NCBI GenBank assembly: GCA_016903695.1 | Contig: JADQBB010000001.1 | Coordinates: 1-64,000, forward strand | Length of the DNA: 64,000 bases | Source of the DNA: Chlorogloea purpurea SAG 13.99 | GTDB taxonomy: Bacteria; Cyanobacteriota; Cyanobacteriia; Cyanobacteriales; Microcystaceae | Reading direction: 5' to 3' | In this document: positions 54,411-62,918 of the stretch, one piece after another | How positions within the stretch are numbered: the stretch's first letter is position 1 | Layout of the letters: every line of letters starts with the position of its first letter | Translations under genes and position numbers: made by a program | Notes under the pieces: model-generated | Databases searched by the model: none | What the model saw: the letters and a program-made list of their open reading frames with translations, nothing else | Told to the model about the DNA's origin: nothing

Positions 54411-55702
54411 CTATAGCTCAAATAGAAAATTTTGCCCGCCCCCAGGATGAAATACAACTAAGTTTAAAAGCCTCTGCGGTCGATGGGGTTTTCGCAACCA
54501 TATTCACCTCTTTAACGGGGGGCGTTTTAGTAAATAACTTTTTAATTGAGCTACAAGCTAATCCCACCGAAATAGGTTTACTTTCATCTATCCCGATGCT
54601 AGTGAATTTACTTCAACCTCTGGGAGCATATATATCAGAAAAAACTGATAGCCGTCGTCACTATGGATTTTGGATATTCGCCGTTTCTCGGTCTTTATGG
54701 CTGATACTCGCGGTCGCCATCATCTTTCACTGCCGTCACCTACAGGCACAAAATTTAATATTAGTCACTTTAATAATCCTATCGATCAGCAACGTTTTAG
54801 GAGCCTTCGGTAGTGCTTCCTGGATGAGTTGGATGGCGAGTCTCGTACCGGAATCGGCGCGAGGGCGTTACTTTGGTTTCCGTAATAGCGCAGTTAGCCT
54901 AACCAATTTGTTGGTTATACCCCTTGGCGGTTGGTTGGTGGCTACTTGGGGGGGCGGGTCATTAGAAGGCTTCGGCGTTGTGATATTAGTGGGTCTAGCG
55001 GCAGGTTGGATCAGTTTAGCTTTTCAAAACCTGATGAAGGATGTCAACCCTCAAACGGAACATTTGGAGAGAAAGGCTAACATTCAACGGGAAGATACGG
55101 GGGATAAAGCTAATTTTTATATGTTCGCCGGTTACATCAGCCTTTGGATGTTCGCCGTCAACGTTAGCGCGCCTTTTTTCAATCTCTACTTACTTAAGTG
55201 CCTCGATATAGATTTACGTTGGGTGACTCTTTACAATAGCGCTTCTACCGGGGCTTATCTGTTGATGATGATGTTCTGGGGTTCATTGTCCGATCGCATC
55301 GGTAATCGTTCTATACTTATCGGTGTAGGTATTGTTGTCGCCGTAACCCCCCTTCTCTGGTTGGGTACAGGGAATAACTCTTACTCCCTCTTTTTGGTGT
55401 TACCGTTACTACACCTCTTAACGGGTGGCACATGGGCGGGTATAGATTTATGCGTCAATAATCTGCAATTGGGGATCGTACCCGTTTTAAATCAAGCCCG
55501 CTATTTTGCCATTATCGGGGCCTTAGGCGGCGCTTTCGGCGCTTTCGGTACGACCATAGGAGGCATATTAGTTCAAGTCAGCCAATATCACGGTTTATCT
55601 TCCGTGTTTATCCTCTCGGCGGCGTTACGTCTTTTAGCTCTCGTGCCGCTGTTTTTCCTGAAAGAAAAAGTACCTTCCAGTCAGGGGTTGGTTAAAGCAT
55701 AA
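54407..55702 (+). CDS. MFS transporter
   Basis: A 431-residue polytopic protein with about twelve TM helices. The first loop motif is EKTDSRRHYGF and the second is SLSDRIGNRSILI, the latter close to the MFS motif A (G-x3-D-R-x-G-x-R). The substrate is unknown. It is coupled to the DUF6335 gene upstream and is followed 3 bp later by tatC, so all three probably share a transcript. Confidence 0.88.
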   Translation: MTIAQIENFARPQDEIQLSLKASAVDGVFATIFTSLTGGVLVNNFLIELQANPTEIGLLSSIPMLVNLLQPLGAYISEKTDSRRHYGFWIFAVSRSLWLILAVAIIFHCRHLQAQNLILVTLIILSISNVLGAFGSASWMSWMASLVPESARGRYFGFRNSAVSLTNLLVIPLGGWLVATWGGGSLEGFGVVILVGLAAGWISLAFQNLMKDVNPQTEHLERKANIQREDTGDKANFYMFAGYISLWMFAVNVSAPFFNLYLLKCLDIDLRWVTLYNSASTGAYLLMMMFWGSLSDRIGNRSILIGVGIVVAVTPLLWLGTGNNSYSLFLVLPLLHLLTGGTWAGIDLCVNNLQLGIVPVLNQARYFAIIGALGGAFGAFGTTIGGILVQVSQYHGLSSVFILSAALRLLALVPLFFLKEKVPSSQGLVKA

Positions 55703-55705
55703 GCG

Positions 55706-56521
55706 ATGAGAGAAAATAGTTTAGAATCGTTAATATCTTCATTGCCGATTCTAGATATGACATCTACAGAAGTTAAATCCCCTCCAGAGGAAAATCAAGA
55801 ACCCTTAAGGGATGAATTGCCCGATGACGTGGAAATGTCGATTTTTGACCATCTCGAAGAGTTGCGTCACAGAATTTTCTATTCTCTCATCGCCGTGGCC
55901 CTGGGAATGGCTCTGTGTTTCGTCTACGTTAAACCCCTCGTGCAATTTTTAGAAGTCCCGGCTCAAGGAGTGAAATTCTTACAGTTAGCACCTGGTGAAT
56001 TCTTTTTCGTCTCGATTAAAGTCGCCGGTTATACGGGTTTATTAATCGCCAGTCCTTTTATTCTCTATCAGATCATACTGTTCGTCCTGCCTGGTTTAAC
56101 CCGCCGGGAAAGAGGTTTACTGGCTCCCGTGGTCTTGGGTTCGGGTGTATTATTCTTCGCCGGTTTAGCTTTCGCTTATATCGCTCTTATTCCCGCCGCC
56201 CTACAATTTTTCATCAGCTACGGGGCCGATGTGGTGGAACAATCCTGGTCGATCGATCGTTATTTCGAGTTCGTCCTTTTATTACTCTTCAGTACCGGAC
56301 TGGCTTTTCAAATACCCGTCATTCAATTAATCTTAAGCTTCCTCGGTATCCTCTCATCGGCGAAAATGTTATCGGGATGGCGTTATGTAATTCTCGGTGC
56401 TGTAGTTCTCGGCGCGGTTCTCACCCCTTCTACCGACCCTCTCACTCAATCTCTTCTAGCCGGTGCCGTCTTGTGTTTATATTTCGGCGGTATCGGGGCG
56501 GTTAAATTAAGCGGTCGTTAA
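55706..56521 (+). CDS. tatC: Twin-arginine translocase subunit TatC
   Basis: The receptor subunit of the Tat pathway that exports folded proteins across the thylakoid and plasma membranes. [18 protein letters not shown] is the TatC N-terminal signature (usually HLxELRxR), [11 protein letters not shown]-type first loop follows, and six TM helices occupy residues 60-265. The start is uncertain: ATG at 55706 gives 271 residues, while a later ATG at 55757 gives a tail more in line with homologues. tatA/tatB are not nearby. Confidence 0.94.
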   Translation: MRENSLESLISSLPILDMTSTEVKSPPEENQEPLRDELPDDVEMSIFDHLEELRHRIFYSLIAVALGMALCFVYVKPLVQFLEVPAQGVKFLQLAPGEFFFVSIKVAGYTGLLIASPFILYQIILFVLPGLTRRERGLLAPVVLGSGVLFFAGLAFAYIALIPAALQFFISYGADVVEQSWSIDRYFEFVLLLLFSTGLAFQIPVIQLILSFLGILSSAKMLSGWRYVILGAVVLGAVLTPSTDPLTQSLLAGAVLCLYFGGIGAVKLSGR

Positions 56522-56529
56522 GTAGCAAC

Positions 56530-56557
56530 GTGGAGATAGACTTTTTCCTATCTCCAC
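56530..56557 (+). terminator. Hairpin after tatC
   Basis: GTGGAGATAG (56530-56539) pairs perfectly with CTATCTCCAC (56548-56557) across an 8-nt T-rich loop, 8 bp after the tatC stop. The stem is strong, but no T-run follows, so termination efficiency is uncertain. Confidence 0.6.
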
Positions 56558-56696
56558 ATCGTATCTAGGGCTTGAATCTAATATTATTTTTATGCTAGTG
56601 CTTTCTCTGTTCCTTAATATCTCTCCTTAGATAGACAAAAATTCCTCTTGGCAACCGTTAGGGTAAAAAAGATACATTGATTTATTAACTTATGTT

Positions 56697-57017
56697 ATGT
56701 TAAAAAAACTATTTTTGCTCTTTTGCCTGACTTGCTTATTTTTGTCATCGTTTTTCTCAAATATTAATGATTCAGTTTTAGCCGCTCAAAGTCCGCCAGA
56801 AAAATTAGAGGAAGCCGCTGACAAAATAGTAGAAAACAAGGAGAAAGAAGGGGCGAAAAAAATCTTCGGGCAAACATATAAAGGAGATGAGCTGATCGAT
56901 AAAGCTAGAGATGTAGCTCAAGATAAGTTACAGAATTTAGCTCAAGAAGCCAGAAAAGACGAGCGGGGGGAGGCTAACTTATCTCCGAGCGAAAAAAGTT
57001 TTATTAAGAAGTTCTAG
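56697..57017 (+). CDS. Small exported Lys/Glu-rich protein
   Basis: A 106-residue protein with a signal peptide (MLKKLFLLFCLTCLFLSSFF, cleavage near LAA at about residue 30). The mature part is highly charged and helical (EKLEEAADKIVENKEKEGAKK, then AQEARKDERGE). Probably periplasmic. No family recognised. Convergent with the DUF2267 gene. Confidence 0.6.
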   Translation: MLKKLFLLFCLTCLFLSSFFSNINDSVLAAQSPPEKLEEAADKIVENKEKEGAKKIFGQTYKGDELIDKARDVAQDKLQNLAQEARKDERGEANLSPSEKSFIKKF

Positions 57018-57034
57018 CTATTACACAACGCCAA

Positions 57035-57574
57035 TTAAGCGCTTTCCCAAAGCTCTCGAATCCCTTGAGGAAGAGAACTGGCTATCTCCTGGGTACGTTC
57101 GGGGGATAGTAGGTCTTTTGTTGCCGAAAAAATCGCTTGGATCACCTGTTCACGGTTCTGAGAGGGAGATAGACCGCCTTCGTTAGCCACGCGGAAGAGA
57201 AAACGATCGGTGTCGATTCCCGATAGACCAGGGCCATTGAGGGGGGGACGAATGCGACTGAGGAAACGAACGAGGGGGTTAGTATCCTTCCACAATTCGG
57301 ACACTTCTACTTTCAGGGATTTTTCCTTCGTGGGCAGGGCTTCCTCGTGTAATTCTTCGGCCACTCGATCGGAGGCTTCGGTGGTCATCAGGTCCCGCAT
57401 GACGCGGTAAACGACTTCGGTGATGTCACGGGCATCGTAGGGGTCGGCGAAACCGCCTCTGACCATTACTTTTTCTAAGAAAGAGCGATTTTCATCGGCG
57501 TTGATCACGCGAATATCTTCTATTTCCGTGGGGTCTACTTCCGGGATATTTTTTCTGAATGCTTCATCAGCCAT
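57035..57574 (-). CDS. DUF2267 protein
   Basis: A 179-residue cytoplasmic protein with two helical DUF2267 repeats: residues about 30-90 (FLEKVMVRGGFADPYDARDITEVVYRVMRDLMT) and about 115-175 (FLFRVANEGGLSPSQNREQVIQAIFSATKDLLS). Each ends in an LP-x-E/G-x-R-E-L-W-like segment. The function of the family is unknown. ATG at 57574 fits the homologous start. Confidence 0.87.
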   Translation of the reverse strand: MADEAFRKNIPEVDPTEIEDIRVINADENRSFLEKVMVRGGFADPYDARDITEVVYRVMRDLMTTEASDRVAEELHEEALPTKEKSLKVEVSELWKDTNPLVRFLSRIRPPLNGPGLSGIDTDRFLFRVANEGGLSPSQNREQVIQAIFSATKDLLSPERTQEIASSLPQGIRELWESA

Positions 57575-57722
57575 AATATTGATCCTCATCTAGTTTCACC
57601 CAGAATCTCATAGGATCAAGACCGGATTCATCGTTCTACAGCCAGAAATAAAAATAGTTATTAATACCACCTGCGATTGAGGTTGCTCAAGGAAGCAGGC
57701 AGTATTAAACCGACTGATAGAT

Positions 57723-58046
57723 TTACAAATACTTTTCTAGGGTACTGGCTAAGGTGGTTTTCGGTACGGCACCCACTACCATATCTACTTTCTGACCGCC
57801 TTTAAAAATCATGAGGGTCGGGATACTTCTGATACCGTACTGACTGGCTATAGTAGGATTTTCATCGGTATTAACTTTAACTACCTTAACTTGACCGGCG
57901 AAGTGTTCGGCGATTTCGTCCACTACTGGTGCTACCATACGACAGGGGCCGCACCAAGGTGCCCAAAAATCCACTAACACTGGTACTGCACTATCTAAAA
58001 CTTCCGCTTTAAAGTTTGCATCTGTAACTGGGGCTGCTCCTGACAT
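57723..58046 (-). CDS. trxA: Thioredoxin
   Basis: A 107-residue thioredoxin with the classic active site WCGPC (residues 31-35) and the cis-Pro in [13 protein letters not shown]. It reduces disulfides in target proteins using electrons from ferredoxin- or NADPH-thioredoxin reductase. [12 protein letters not shown] at 58046 is the usual start; an in-frame extension to 58091 lacks family support. The small RNA Yfr1 lies upstream on the same strand. Confidence 0.95.
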   Translation of the reverse strand: MSGAAPVTDANFKAEVLDSAVPVLVDFWAPWCGPCRMVAPVVDEIAEHFAGQVKVVKVNTDENPTIASQYGIRSIPTLMIFKGGQKVDMVVGAVPKTTLASTLEKYL

Positions 58047-58196
58047 ACGAGGAAATCCTTTAGTAATTGCGTTTGTATCTAATATCTTCAAATCTTACCA
58101 TAACGGAAACAGATCACATTTGCATCAAAACGGGGGATAATTTTAGGAATTGTTTACCTTTCTTAAGCCTTTATGGTAGCTTGAAGCGTTTGTAAT

Positions 58197-58265
58197 AGGA
58201 AACCGCCCGAACATCGCCCGGACGGAGTGTGGTGTGAGGAGTGAGCGAAGATTTTACTCTCCGCT
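58197..58265 (-). ncRNA. yfr1: Yfr1 small regulatory RNA
   Basis: Read on the minus strand: GCGGAGA-GTAAAA-TCTTCGC forms a 5' hairpin (58258-58264 with 58245-58251). Next comes an unpaired stretch with CACTCCTCACACC, the invariant Yfr1 core. A CCGTCCGG...TTCGGGCGG stem and a short T-run end it. The location upstream of trxA matches the conserved place of Yfr1. Known Yfr1 controls mRNAs of outer-membrane proteins through that single-stranded core. The exact ends are inferred from the promoter and the terminator hairpin. Confidence 0.85.
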
Positions 58266-58271
58266 TTCTCT

Positions 58272-58277
58272 ATTGTA
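58272..58277 (-). promoter_or_regulatory. yfr1: -10 box of yfr1 (TACAAT)
   Basis: TACAAT on the minus strand lies 7 bp before the predicted 5' end of Yfr1. A weak TTATCA -35 candidate is about 18 bp further upstream. Confidence 0.6.
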
Positions 58278-58448
58278 GGAGAGAACTTAAATAATTGATA
58301 AGACTCTAGGGGCGATGTGAGAAAAATTATCTGATCTTTATAGAGATTAATTTTTCGCTAAAAAAGTTTCTCTCTCGCATATCTGTTGATCTAGCGTCTT
58401 AAAAATCGTGTAGCCTGTTTATAGACCGTTTAGTTCCGAGAGCGATCG

Positions 58449-60788
58449 ATGACTACTAATCTTGACTATTTAAGGCAACTTAACCCCTCTCAGCGCAGTG
58501 CAGTAGAGCATTTTTGTGGCCCCTTATTAGTTGTTGCCGGTGCGGGTTCGGGAAAAACCAGGGCGTTAACTTATCGCATTATCCATCTCATCCGTTATCA
58601 CAAGGTAGACCCGGAAAATATCCTCGCGGTGACCTTCACCAATAAAGCGGCGCGGGAAATGAAACTGCGGATCGAAAGAACCTTCGCAGGGGAAATCTGC
58701 CAAGAGAAACACGAAAAACCTTTCGAGGCGTTAAAGGAGTCGGAACAGAAAAGCCTCCTCTCCCAAGTCTACCGCTGTGTTACTAAAAAACTCTGGATAG
58801 GTACTTTCCACGGCTTATGTAGTCGTATCCTTCGCTATGACATCGGTAAGTACCGCGACGAAAAAGGCAGAACCTGGCGGAGTAACTTCTCCATCATGGA
58901 TGAATCGGACGTACAGAGTTTACTCAAAAATATCGTTACTAAACAGTTTAACCTTGATGAAAAGAAATTCGATGCTCGATCGATCCGCTACAGCATCAGC
59001 AACGCTAAAAATTTGGGCTTATCGCCGGACGACTATTTAAAAGAACACAGCTACCCCAAGGGGAGGATCATCGCTGAAGTTTATCAAGAATACCAAAATC
59101 AACTATGCGCTAATAACGCGGTTGATTTCGATGATTTAATTTTGATACCGGTGCGTTTATTTCAGCAGAATGAATCGGTATTGGGCTACTGGCACAATCA
59201 ATTCAAACATATTCTCGTGGACGAATATCAAGACACCAATCAAATTCAGTACGATTTAATCCGTCTTCTGGGTACCAATGGAGAAACGGACAGAACTCAA
59301 TGGGATTGGCGCAATAGATCTATATTCGTGGTGGGGGACGCGGATCAATCTATCTACAGTTTCCGTATGGCGGACTTTACTATCCTCCTGAATTTCCAAA
59401 AAGATTTTGGCGATGGTTTACCTGATGCCGACACCCGCACGATGGTAAAACTAGAAGAAAATTACCGATCGCGGGAAAACATTCTCGAAGCGGCTAACAA
59501 ACTTATAGAAAATAACACTCAGCGCATCGATAAAGTTCTCAAGGCAACTAGAGGATCGGGAGATACGATCGGTTTTAAAGTTACTAGAGATGAACAGGAA
59601 GAAGCGGAATTTGTCGTTAGTAAAATCAAAGAAATTAAACGCAATAATCCTGAATTGAACTGGGGTAGTTTTGCGATTCTCTACCGGATAAATTCCCAAT
59701 CTCGACCCTTCGAGGACGTGCTGATCAAAAGTACCATACCCTATACGATCGTCGGCGGTTTCAAGTTTTACGATCGTCAAGAAATTAAAGACGCGGTAGC
59801 CTATTTAAGAGTCATAGCCAATCCCGCCGATACAGTTAGTTTATTGCGGGTTATTAACACTCCCCGTAGAGGCATCGGCAAAACCACCATAGAGAACTTA
59901 TTGAAAGCTTCCCAGGAATTGAGTATCCCTCTCTGGGAAATTATCAGCGATGAAACTTCGGTAAATACTATCGCCGGGAGAGCGGCTAAATCCCTCAATG
60001 AATTCTCTAAATTACTGCAAGATTTACACGGCAAAATCGAAGAACTTTCGGCTTCGGAAATTCTCACGGAAGTGATGGAATCGTCGGGATATATTGAAGA
60101 GTTGCGCTTACAAGGAACCGAGGAAGCCGATAACCGATTAGAAAATATCTTCGAGTTATCTAACGCCGTCTTACAGTATCAAGAAGATAACGAGGATATA
60201 ACCCTACAGGGATTTTTATCTAGCGCTTCTCTAGCCTCCGATTTGGATAATCTTAAAGAAGGAGAGGAAAGAGTATCCCTGATGACCCTACACTCGGCCA
60301 AAGGATTAGAATTTCCGATCGTCTATCTGGTGGGCTTGGAGCAGGGATTATTACCCCATAGTAGAAGTTTGAACGATCCCTTATCCTTGGAAGAAGAGCG
60401 CCGCTTGTGCTACGTGGGAGTCACCCGCGCCCAAGAACAGTTATTTCTCACCTACGCCAAGGAGAGATACGTGTGGGGTAATCGAGAAACCAAAATCCCC
60501 TCGCAATTTCTCGAAGAATTACCTCAGGAGTTACTGGATACGGGACGGGGGAAACAAACTACCAAGCGTAGTACCGGATCGAAAATCGTAGCCGTCAAGA
60601 GTAAAAGCGCCCCCAACGATAGTAAAGAATGGGAGGTAGGAGATCGAGTTCTACACCCGACTTTCGGCGAGGGTAAGATCACCAACGTTTTTGAGGGCGG
60701 CAGGAGAATTAGCATCGCAGTGAAATTCGATGCCTTGGGTAATAAAATTCTCGATCCGGTAATCGCTAAGTTACAGAAACTCAATTAG
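58449..60788 (+). CDS. pcrA: ATP-dependent DNA helicase, PcrA/UvrD family
   Basis: SF1A 3'-to-5' helicase of 779 residues for repair and replication restart. Motif I is GAGSGKTRAL, motif II HILVDEYQDTNQIQYDLIRLL, motif III VGDADQSIYSFR and motif VI YVGVTRAQEQLFLTY. The last 60 residues (WEVGDRVLHPTFGEGKITNVF) are the tudor-like C-terminal domain that contacts RNA polymerase in PcrA. Complete, single gene. Extra insertions in 2B are within normal variation. Confidence 0.94.
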   Translation: MTTNLDYLRQLNPSQRSAVEHFCGPLLVVAGAGSGKTRALTYRIIHLIRYHKVDPENILAVTFTNKAAREMKLRIERTFAGEICQEKHEKPFEALKESEQKSLLSQVYRCVTKKLWIGTFHGLCSRILRYDIGKYRDEKGRTWRSNFSIMDESDVQSLLKNIVTKQFNLDEKKFDARSIRYSISNAKNLGLSPDDYLKEHSYPKGRIIAEVYQEYQNQLCANNAVDFDDLILIPVRLFQQNESVLGYWHNQFKHILVDEYQDTNQIQYDLIRLLGTNGETDRTQWDWRNRSIFVVGDADQSIYSFRMADFTILLNFQKDFGDGLPDADTRTMVKLEENYRSRENILEAANKLIENNTQRIDKVLKATRGSGDTIGFKVTRDEQEEAEFVVSKIKEIKRNNPELNWGSFAILYRINSQSRPFEDVLIKSTIPYTIVGGFKFYDRQEIKDAVAYLRVIANPADTVSLLRVINTPRRGIGKTTIENLLKASQELSIPLWEIISDETSVNTIAGRAAKSLNEFSKLLQDLHGKIEELSASEILTEVMESSGYIEELRLQGTEEADNRLENIFELSNAVLQYQEDNEDITLQGFLSSASLASDLDNLKEGEERVSLMTLHSAKGLEFPIVYLVGLEQGLLPHSRSLNDPLSLEEERRLCYVGVTRAQEQLFLTYAKERYVWGNRETKIPSQFLEELPQELLDTGRGKQTTKRSTGSKIVAVKSKSAPNDSKEWEVGDRVLHPTFGEGKITNVFEGGRRISIAVKFDALGNKILDPVIAKLQKLN

Positions 60789-60916
60789 CGTTAATCGCGA
60801 GCGTTTGGAGTTGACCGCCCGTCGTTTGCTTGTGGTGGGAAGAAAAGATTATATAAAGGTACGCCCCTAAATTTATCCATTTAAACTATAGATGGAATAC
60901 GAAGAGGAATATTTTT

Positions 60917-61420
60917 ATGTTCGGCAATCTATTACCCCCTCTCAACGATCACAACTTACCCTATCCCGATACCATTCACCCGATCGTAGTCCATTTCGTC
61001 ATTGCTATGGTTCTGTTCGCTTTTGTCTGTGATATTATCGGCTATTTCACAAAAAACTATCGATTGTACGAAGTAAGTTGGTGGAACCTCTTTTTCGCCA
61101 CCATCTCTATCTTCATCGCCATTATTTTCGGACAGATAGAAGCGGGTTTATCACTAGCGTATGGGGCGGTGCAACCGATCCTCAACTTGCATACCATTCT
61201 CGGTTGGTCGCTCTCTGGCATTATCGCTGGCATTACCGGCTGGCGGTACGTTTTAAGAGTGCGAGATCCGAAAAACTTACCCTTACCTTATTTAGGGGTG
61301 AGTGTTTTTATCGTCGGATTGGTGTGCTTTCAAGTGTATCTAGGTGACGAACTGGTGTGGGTATACGGATTACATAGTGTACCCGTGGTAGAAGCGATCA
61401 AGGAAGGTATATTACAATGA
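60917..61420 (+). CDS. DUF2231 membrane protein (first of two)
   Basis: A 167-residue protein with four TM helices. PDTIHPIVVHFVIAMVLFAFVCDIIG is the DUF2231 start, with His residues conserved in the first helices that could bind haem or metal. It overlaps the next DUF2231 gene by 4 bp (ATGA) and leads into ctaC/ctaD, so it is almost certainly part of the oxidase operon. Role unknown; accessory or electron-entry functions are possible. Confidence 0.87.
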   Translation: MFGNLLPPLNDHNLPYPDTIHPIVVHFVIAMVLFAFVCDIIGYFTKNYRLYEVSWWNLFFATISIFIAIIFGQIEAGLSLAYGAVQPILNLHTILGWSLSGIIAGITGWRYVLRVRDPKNLPLPYLGVSVFIVGLVCFQVYLGDELVWVYGLHSVPVVEAIKEGILQ

Positions 61421-61992
61421 ACCAGCTTCAAGGATTATCCCTGGGAGATAATGGGCTTCCCTACTCTATTCCCATCCATCCCAACCTCGTACACCTAACC
61501 CTCGGATTATTTATCATCGCTATCGCCTTCGATATTGTCGGGGTTTTTTACACCTTTGAAAAACCCATCTTTAAGTATTTGGCGATTCCCGTCACCCGAT
61601 CGAGTTTATTCGATGTGGGTTGGTACAATATGCTAGCTTCATCGATCATCACCTTTTTCACGGTAGCCACGGGCTTTTACGAGATGTTGCTGGCCCGGCC
61701 CCTCGATGTGAAAAGTGATTGGGGATTAGGCGGGACGGAAACGATGCTATGGCATGGAGTCGGCGGGGTCGTCCTCCTGTTCCTGATGGTGGCTATGACC
61801 GTTTGGCGGGGCTTCCAGCGCTTTCTCTGGCGGCGGGAGAATAGCCGTCAGGTGCAGTGGAGTTATTTATTAGTGGGCTTGTTCATTTTCTTCTTACTAT
61901 ACCTGCACGGCACTTTAGGGGCCCACCTGGGCGGTGAGTTCGGCGTACATAACACGGTGATCCACCAGATACAGGAAAGCGCACCGGGTTAA
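61417..61992 (+). CDS. DUF2231 membrane protein (second of two)
   Basis: A 191-residue paralogue of the previous gene with four TM helices. It starts SIPIHPNLVHLTLGLFIIAIAFDIVG, the same His-rich motif, and later LHGTLGAHLGGEFGVH adds more His residues. The overlap with the upstream gene and the 44 bp to ctaC point to one transcript. The family has no proven function. Confidence 0.87.
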   Translation: MNQLQGLSLGDNGLPYSIPIHPNLVHLTLGLFIIAIAFDIVGVFYTFEKPIFKYLAIPVTRSSLFDVGWYNMLASSIITFFTVATGFYEMLLARPLDVKSDWGLGGTETMLWHGVGGVVLLFLMVAMTVWRGFQRFLWRRENSRQVQWSYLLVGLFIFFLLYLHGTLGAHLGGEFGVHNTVIHQIQESAPG

Positions 61993-62036
61993 TACCCCAA
62001 TTAAGCCGAACAAAGCTTTTAAGATCTAGGAAATTT

Positions 62037-62918
62037 ATGAAACCACGTACAATAGTTCTAATAGGTACTTCAGCGATCGCTCTTGCGGCCATTGGTTGGG
62101 TCACGGGGCAGGCCGCCTATAGTTGGCTACCCCCTCAAGCCTCGGCAGAATCGAAGCTGATCGATAATCTGTTCAGCGCCATGGTAGGCATAGGCACTTT
62201 TATTTTACTGGGAGTGTTTTTAGCTCTCGCCTACTCGGTTCTCTTCTTCCGCGCCGGTAGATACGATTACACCGACGGCCCCGCGATGGAAGGTAATCTA
62301 TCGGTGGAAATCATCTGGACGGTGATACCCTTCATATTAGCTATGGGCATCGCCATCTACAGCTATTTTATTTACGAACAAATGTCGATCGTCGGGCCGA
62401 TGGAACACGTACACGGCAGCGCCAAGACCGCAGAACAAGATCCCGGAGTCATCCAAGTTGTCGCCCGTCAGTGGTCGTGGGAATTCTACTATCCTCGATC
62501 GGGTGTTACTTCCACGGAACTGCATCTACCCAACAATCAAAGGGCGAAACTGGTGTTACGCTCCGAGGACGTGCTACACGGCTTCTATGTGCCCGCTTTC
62601 CGCATCAAACAGGACATCATCCCCGGTCGAGCGATCGATTTCCAGTTCACCCCCGTTCAAGAAGGCCGTTACCGTCTCCGGGATTCTCAGTACAGTGGTA
62701 CTTATTTTGCCGCCATGCAGACGGATGTGGTCGTGGAGTCACCGGAAAGTTATCGCCAGTGGTTAGAAGAAGGGGCGAAACGAACGGCGAAACCGGCCTA
62801 TAACCAAGCTTTTGAAGAATATAACCGGTCTTCTGGGAGCGCCCTCCACGCGGGGTGGAAAACGGTCATCCCGGCCAATCCCCCGATCGTTAACTACTCT
62901 TTCACACCGGACAAGTAA
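62037..62918 (+). CDS. ctaC: Alternative terminal oxidase subunit II without CuA ligands
   Basis: A 293-residue protein with two N-terminal TMs and a periplasmic cupredoxin-like domain. In aa3 oxidases the CuA site reads C-x3-C-x3-H-x2-M. Here residues 216-227 read DSQYSGTYFAAM, so both Cys and the His are lost and only the Met remains. The upstream His in DVLHGFYVP (H181) is retained. This is the mark of the alternative respiratory terminal oxidase (ARTO) of cyanobacteria, thought to take electrons from quinol instead of cytochrome c. Its stop overlaps the ctaD start. Confidence 0.92.
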   Translation: MKPRTIVLIGTSAIALAAIGWVTGQAAYSWLPPQASAESKLIDNLFSAMVGIGTFILLGVFLALAYSVLFFRAGRYDYTDGPAMEGNLSVEIIWTVIPFILAMGIAIYSYFIYEQMSIVGPMEHVHGSAKTAEQDPGVIQVVARQWSWEFYYPRSGVTSTELHLPNNQRAKLVLRSEDVLHGFYVPAFRIKQDIIPGRAIDFQFTPVQEGRYRLRDSQYSGTYFAAMQTDVVVESPESYRQWLEEGAKRTAKPAYNQAFEEYNRSSGSALHAGWKTVIPANPPIVNYSFTPDK

